A stretch of 34,197 nucleotides of DNA from Caulobacteraceae bacterium (lineage in GTDB: Bacteria; Pseudomonadota; Alphaproteobacteria; Caulobacterales; Caulobacteraceae): the NCBI GenBank assembly GCA_947476555.1, contig CANJRI010000021.1, positions 1-34,197 on the forward strand, given 5' to 3'. Shown here one piece after another: positions 32,444-34,197 of this stretch. The translations under genes and the position numbers were made by a program. Below the pieces are notes generated by a model. That model made no database searches. It was not told the origin of the DNA and saw only the letters and a list, made by a program, of their open reading frames with translations. Position 1 is the stretch's first letter. Each line of letters begins with the position of its first letter.

Positions 32444-33189
32444 TGGCCGAGCCGCCGCCCGTGGTCTCCGCGGCCCTTACCGAAACCACCGTCCAGGTGA
32501 GTTCCGACTTCAAGGGCGCGCGCATCGTGCTGTACGGGGCGGTGTTCGAGGCGGGCGACGGGCCCGAGGACGTGGTGGTCATCGTTCGCGGCCCCGACCA
32601 GCCGGTGCGCATCGCCCGCAAGCAGCGGGTCGCGGGGCTCTGGCTGAACTCGCGGCCGGTGGTTTTCCGCGGGGCTCCGGGGTTCTACATGGCCGCATCG
32701 AACCGGCCGCTCGACCAGATCGCCACCTTCGGGACCCTGCGCCGCCTGGGCGCGGGCGTCGACCACCTGCCGATCAACGCTCCGGCCGAGCAGCGGGTGG
32801 AGACCCGCTACGGGATCCGCGACATGGTCGTCTCCCGGCTGGGCTCCGACTACTACGCCTGGCGCAGGGCGGTGGTGCGGCTGAAGACCCGCGCCGGGCT
32901 CTACGACGAGGACGGCCAGGGCGTGCGGTTCGTCGACCGCGGGCTGTTCCGCGCCGAGATCGCCCTGCCGGCCGCCGCCCCCACCGGCGTCTACCAGGCC
33001 GACATCCTGCTGTTTCGCGACGGTCAGGCCGTTTCGCGACGGGCCCGGACCCTCACGGTGGAGAAGGTGGGCCTCGAACGGACCCTTTACGTGTGGGCCC
33101 ACGACAGGCCATGGTCCTACGGCTTGGCTTGCGTGGCGTTCGCCCTGACGGTCGGGTGGGCCGCCTCGGCCGCATTCCGGAGAGACTGA
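32440..33189 (+). CDS. TIGR02186 family protein with C-terminal membrane anchor
   Basis: The 249-residue protein fits the conserved alphaproteobacterial TIGR02186 family of unknown function: FKGARIVLYGAVFEAGDGPEDVVVIVRGP, RKQRVAGLWLNSRPVVF, PGFYMAASNRPLDQI, and a later YYAWRRAVVRLKTRAGLY. One transmembrane helix lies near the C-terminus (about 224-243, YGLACVAFALTVGWAASAAF). Family members usually start with a signal peptide, but here the chain begins MMAEPPPVVSAALTET with no hydrophobic leader, even though it overlaps the TauE gene by four bases (ATGA). ATG 32440 and 32443 are equivalent starts. It is probably a partner of the adjacent permease. Confidence 0.87.
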   Translation: MMAEPPPVVSAALTETTVQVSSDFKGARIVLYGAVFEAGDGPEDVVVIVRGPDQPVRIARKQRVAGLWLNSRPVVFRGAPGFYMAASNRPLDQIATFGTLRRLGAGVDHLPINAPAEQRVETRYGIRDMVVSRLGSDYYAWRRAVVRLKTRAGLYDEDGQGVRFVDRGLFRAEIALPAAAPTGVYQADILLFRDGQAVSRRARTLTVEKVGLERTLYVWAHDRPWSYGLACVAFALTVGWAASAAFRRD

Positions 33190-33666
33190 TTGCTCATGGA
33201 TGACGCGCGGCCCGCCTCCCCAAGGGCTGAATCCGCTCCGACCGCGCTATGGCTCATCGCCGTGGCCGCCCTGGCGCCGTTCCCGATCTCTGCGCTGACC
33301 TACGCCTACGGCCCGCCCGATCTGGCCCGCCCCGGGCTCACGGTGCTGGTCACCTGGACCGCCCTGGTGGTGGCGTTCCTGGGCGGCGTGCGCTGGGGCC
33401 TTGAAAGCGCCCAGCCGCGACCGCGCTGGCCGCGTCTGGCGGTCTCGGCGCTGTCGTCCTTCCTGGCCTGGGGGGTGCTGCTGCTGCACGGCCGAATCTA
33501 CGAGGCCTGGGTGCTCGGCCTGTTCATCGTGATCTTCCTGGCCCAATGGCTGATGGACCACCAGACGCCCGACACCCCCGCCCGTTACCCCAAGCTCTCC
33601 ACCGTCCTCACCGCCGGCGCCTGCATCTCGCTCGCCCTGGCCCTGGAAAAGACCGTCAACGCCTAG
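33190..33666 (+). CDS. DUF3429 family membrane protein
   Basis: The 158-residue protein matches DUF3429: about five hydrophobic segments (around residues 19-38, 50-67, 84-100, 105-122, 136-152), the conserved FLGGVRWG signature (near residues 63-70) and a Gln-Trp-Leu-Met-Asp end of a helix (AQWLMDHQTPDTPARYPKL). The function is unknown. I chose TTG 33190 rather than ATG 33196 because GGAGA (33179-33183) is then six bases away; the difference is two residues. It follows the TIGR02186 gene immediately, so it is probably in the tauE operon. Confidence 0.83.
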   Translation: MLMDDARPASPRAESAPTALWLIAVAALAPFPISALTYAYGPPDLARPGLTVLVTWTALVVAFLGGVRWGLESAQPRPRWPRLAVSALSSFLAWGVLLLHGRIYEAWVLGLFIVIFLAQWLMDHQTPDTPARYPKLSTVLTAGACISLALALEKTVNA

Positions 33667-33707
33667 GGGTTGTCAGGCCGGCCGCACGGCGTCACCCTTT
33701 TGAGGTA

Positions 33708-34127
33708 ATGGATGTGTCCGAAGGGGGTGTGGCTTCTTCGTCGCCGGCCGAGCTCGTGGCCTGGCGAGCCATGCGCCTGTCGCTGATCTTCATGCTGGAC
33801 ATCGTCGATCTCAGCGACCTCGGCGGAGAGCCGATCGACCCGCTGATCATCAGCGTCATCTCCTCCGCCAGCGTGGCGCCGATCAGCCACGACACCCGGC
33901 TTGAGCACGCCTACGCCACGGTCGAGGCGCCGCCGCCGGACGATGTGCGCCGGCCGGTCTCGATCAGCGCGGTCGCCAGGTCCGCCGGGCTGCCGTTCGA
34001 GACGGTCCGCCGCCGTATCGGTCACTTGGTGGAGGCCGGCCTCTGCGAACTGTCCGCCGTCAGCGCCAATGAGACAGATTCAGGGTTCCAGCTAGCGGAG
34101 GGTTTTGGTCTCATCGCAGTGACGTAG
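33708..34127 (+). pseudogene. Winged-helix regulator cut by an insertion sequence (apparent)
   Basis: The first ~120 residues look like a bacterial transcription regulator: an N-terminal helical part (AMRLSLIFMLDIVDLSDLGG, DPLIISVISSASVAPI) and a winged-helix motif (RPVSISAVARSAGLPFETVR, RRRIGHLVEAGLCEL at about residues 82-115). After residue ~120 (AVSAN) the sequence changes to NETDSGFQLAEGFG and runs to a TAG, where a wing and C-terminal part would be expected. That break coincides with TGAGACAG at 34070, followed by what looks like an IS3-family leader and transposase start, so the gene appears interrupted and lacks its C-terminus. The original length is unknown. Confidence 0.7.
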
Positions 34128-34150
34128 GAACGAAGATGAGATCAAAACCC
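34100..34150. promoter_or_regulatory. Hairpin burying the transposase start codon
   Basis: GGGTTTTGGTCTCATC (34100-34115) pairs with GATGAGATCAAAACCC (34135-34150), 15 perfect pairs plus one G-U, with a 19-base loop that contains the ribosome site. The ATG (34136-34138) is inside the right arm, so transcripts entering from the flanking gene would fold it away. Confidence 0.75.
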
Positions 34151-34197
34151 TTGCCCTCGAAGGCGACCCCCGGCGAGCGGGTGGTGAAGGATATCCG
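34136..34197 (+). CDS. Transposase OrfA of an IS3-like element, first ~20 residues (partial)
   Basis: The visible N-terminus MRSKPLPSKATPGERVVKDI followed by Arg resembles the start of the helix-turn-helix OrfA of IS3-family transposases, which from memory often read ...VVKDIRR before an AEEK-type segment. AGGA six bases upstream (34127-34130) gives a good ribosome site. The ATG sits in one arm of a hairpin. Only 62 bases are in the window, so family assignment is by a short segment. Confidence 0.6.
   Translation, partial: MRSKPLPSKATPGERVVKDI

Larger units (their letters stand above)
34070..34197 (+). mobile_element. Left end of a probable IS3-family insertion sequence (runs off window)
   Basis: From TGAGACAG (34070) on, sequence no longer resembles the interrupted gene. 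A 66-base leader contains an imperfect 16-bp inverted repeat and leads to a transposase start at 34136. The exact terminal repeat and target duplication cannot be fixed without the right end. Assignment to IS3 rests on the encoded N-terminus. Confidence 0.6.

Noticed and set aside
1-34197. CRISPR array, tRNA, rRNA, toxin-antitoxin or defence cassette
   Set aside because: No direct-repeat spacer pattern, cloverleaf, rRNA-like sequence or known defence-gene pair was seen in either strand.

Overview
The window is GC-rich, gene-dense alphaproteobacterial chromosome, most likely from the Caulobacteraceae (Phenylobacterium or Caulobacter type). Pointers are a PodJ-like polar localization factor, the rplY-pth-ychF order with a Ctc-type bL25, a UbiK-family protein beside lgt, a TadE-type pilus fragment, and several families common in this order. 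Genus-level assignment is inference from gene content, not from a marker gene.

Layout. 1-1349 (+): the 3' end of petB and complete petC (bc1 complex), closed by a terminator. 1403-4646 (-): a retropepsin-like aspartyl protease and a TPR-methyltransferase. 4690-5166 (+): a four-helix membrane protein. 5163-13371 (-): a long housekeeping block, in transcription order lgt, an NDUFAF7/MidA-type methyltransferase, pgeF, prs, a lipoprotein of unknown function, then rplY, pth, ychF and a dienelactone-hydrolase-like enzyme. 13458-15175 (+): ubiK-like, ybjN-like and proC. 15198-15782: the 5' ends of an MFS transporter (+) and a TadE-like gene (-), joined tail to tail with both 3' ends missing. 15933-20015 (+): malonyl-CoA synthetase, flavin reductase, a secreted LPMO-like protein and a thiolase. 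20028-24336 (-): M13 metallopeptidase, Crp/Fnr regulator and a CDP-glycerol-transferase-like protein. 24552-29019 (+): an unknown Caulobacterales-type protein, an MprF-like membrane protein and a secreted-repeat (COG4315) protein. 29135-29338 (-): a small two-helix membrane protein. 29474-33666 (+): PodJ-like protein, TauE/TSUP permease, TIGR02186 protein and DUF3429 protein. 33708-34197 (+): a winged-helix gene cut by what looks like the left end of an IS3-family element whose first transposase ORF runs off the window.

Functional themes are respiration (petBC, UbiK, NDUFAF7-type factor), translation (rplY, pth, ychF), envelope and polarity (lgt, pgeF, MprF-like, CDP-glycerol-type transferase, PodJ-like) and acyl-CoA metabolism (MatB-type ligase, thiolase). 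I see no complete defence system, CRISPR array, tRNA or rRNA. The most notable features are the two genome-rearrangement scars (15.5 kb and 34.07 kb), the histidine-first LPMO-like protein, a hairpin that buries the transposase start codon, and nested perfect palindromes at the lgt 3' end.
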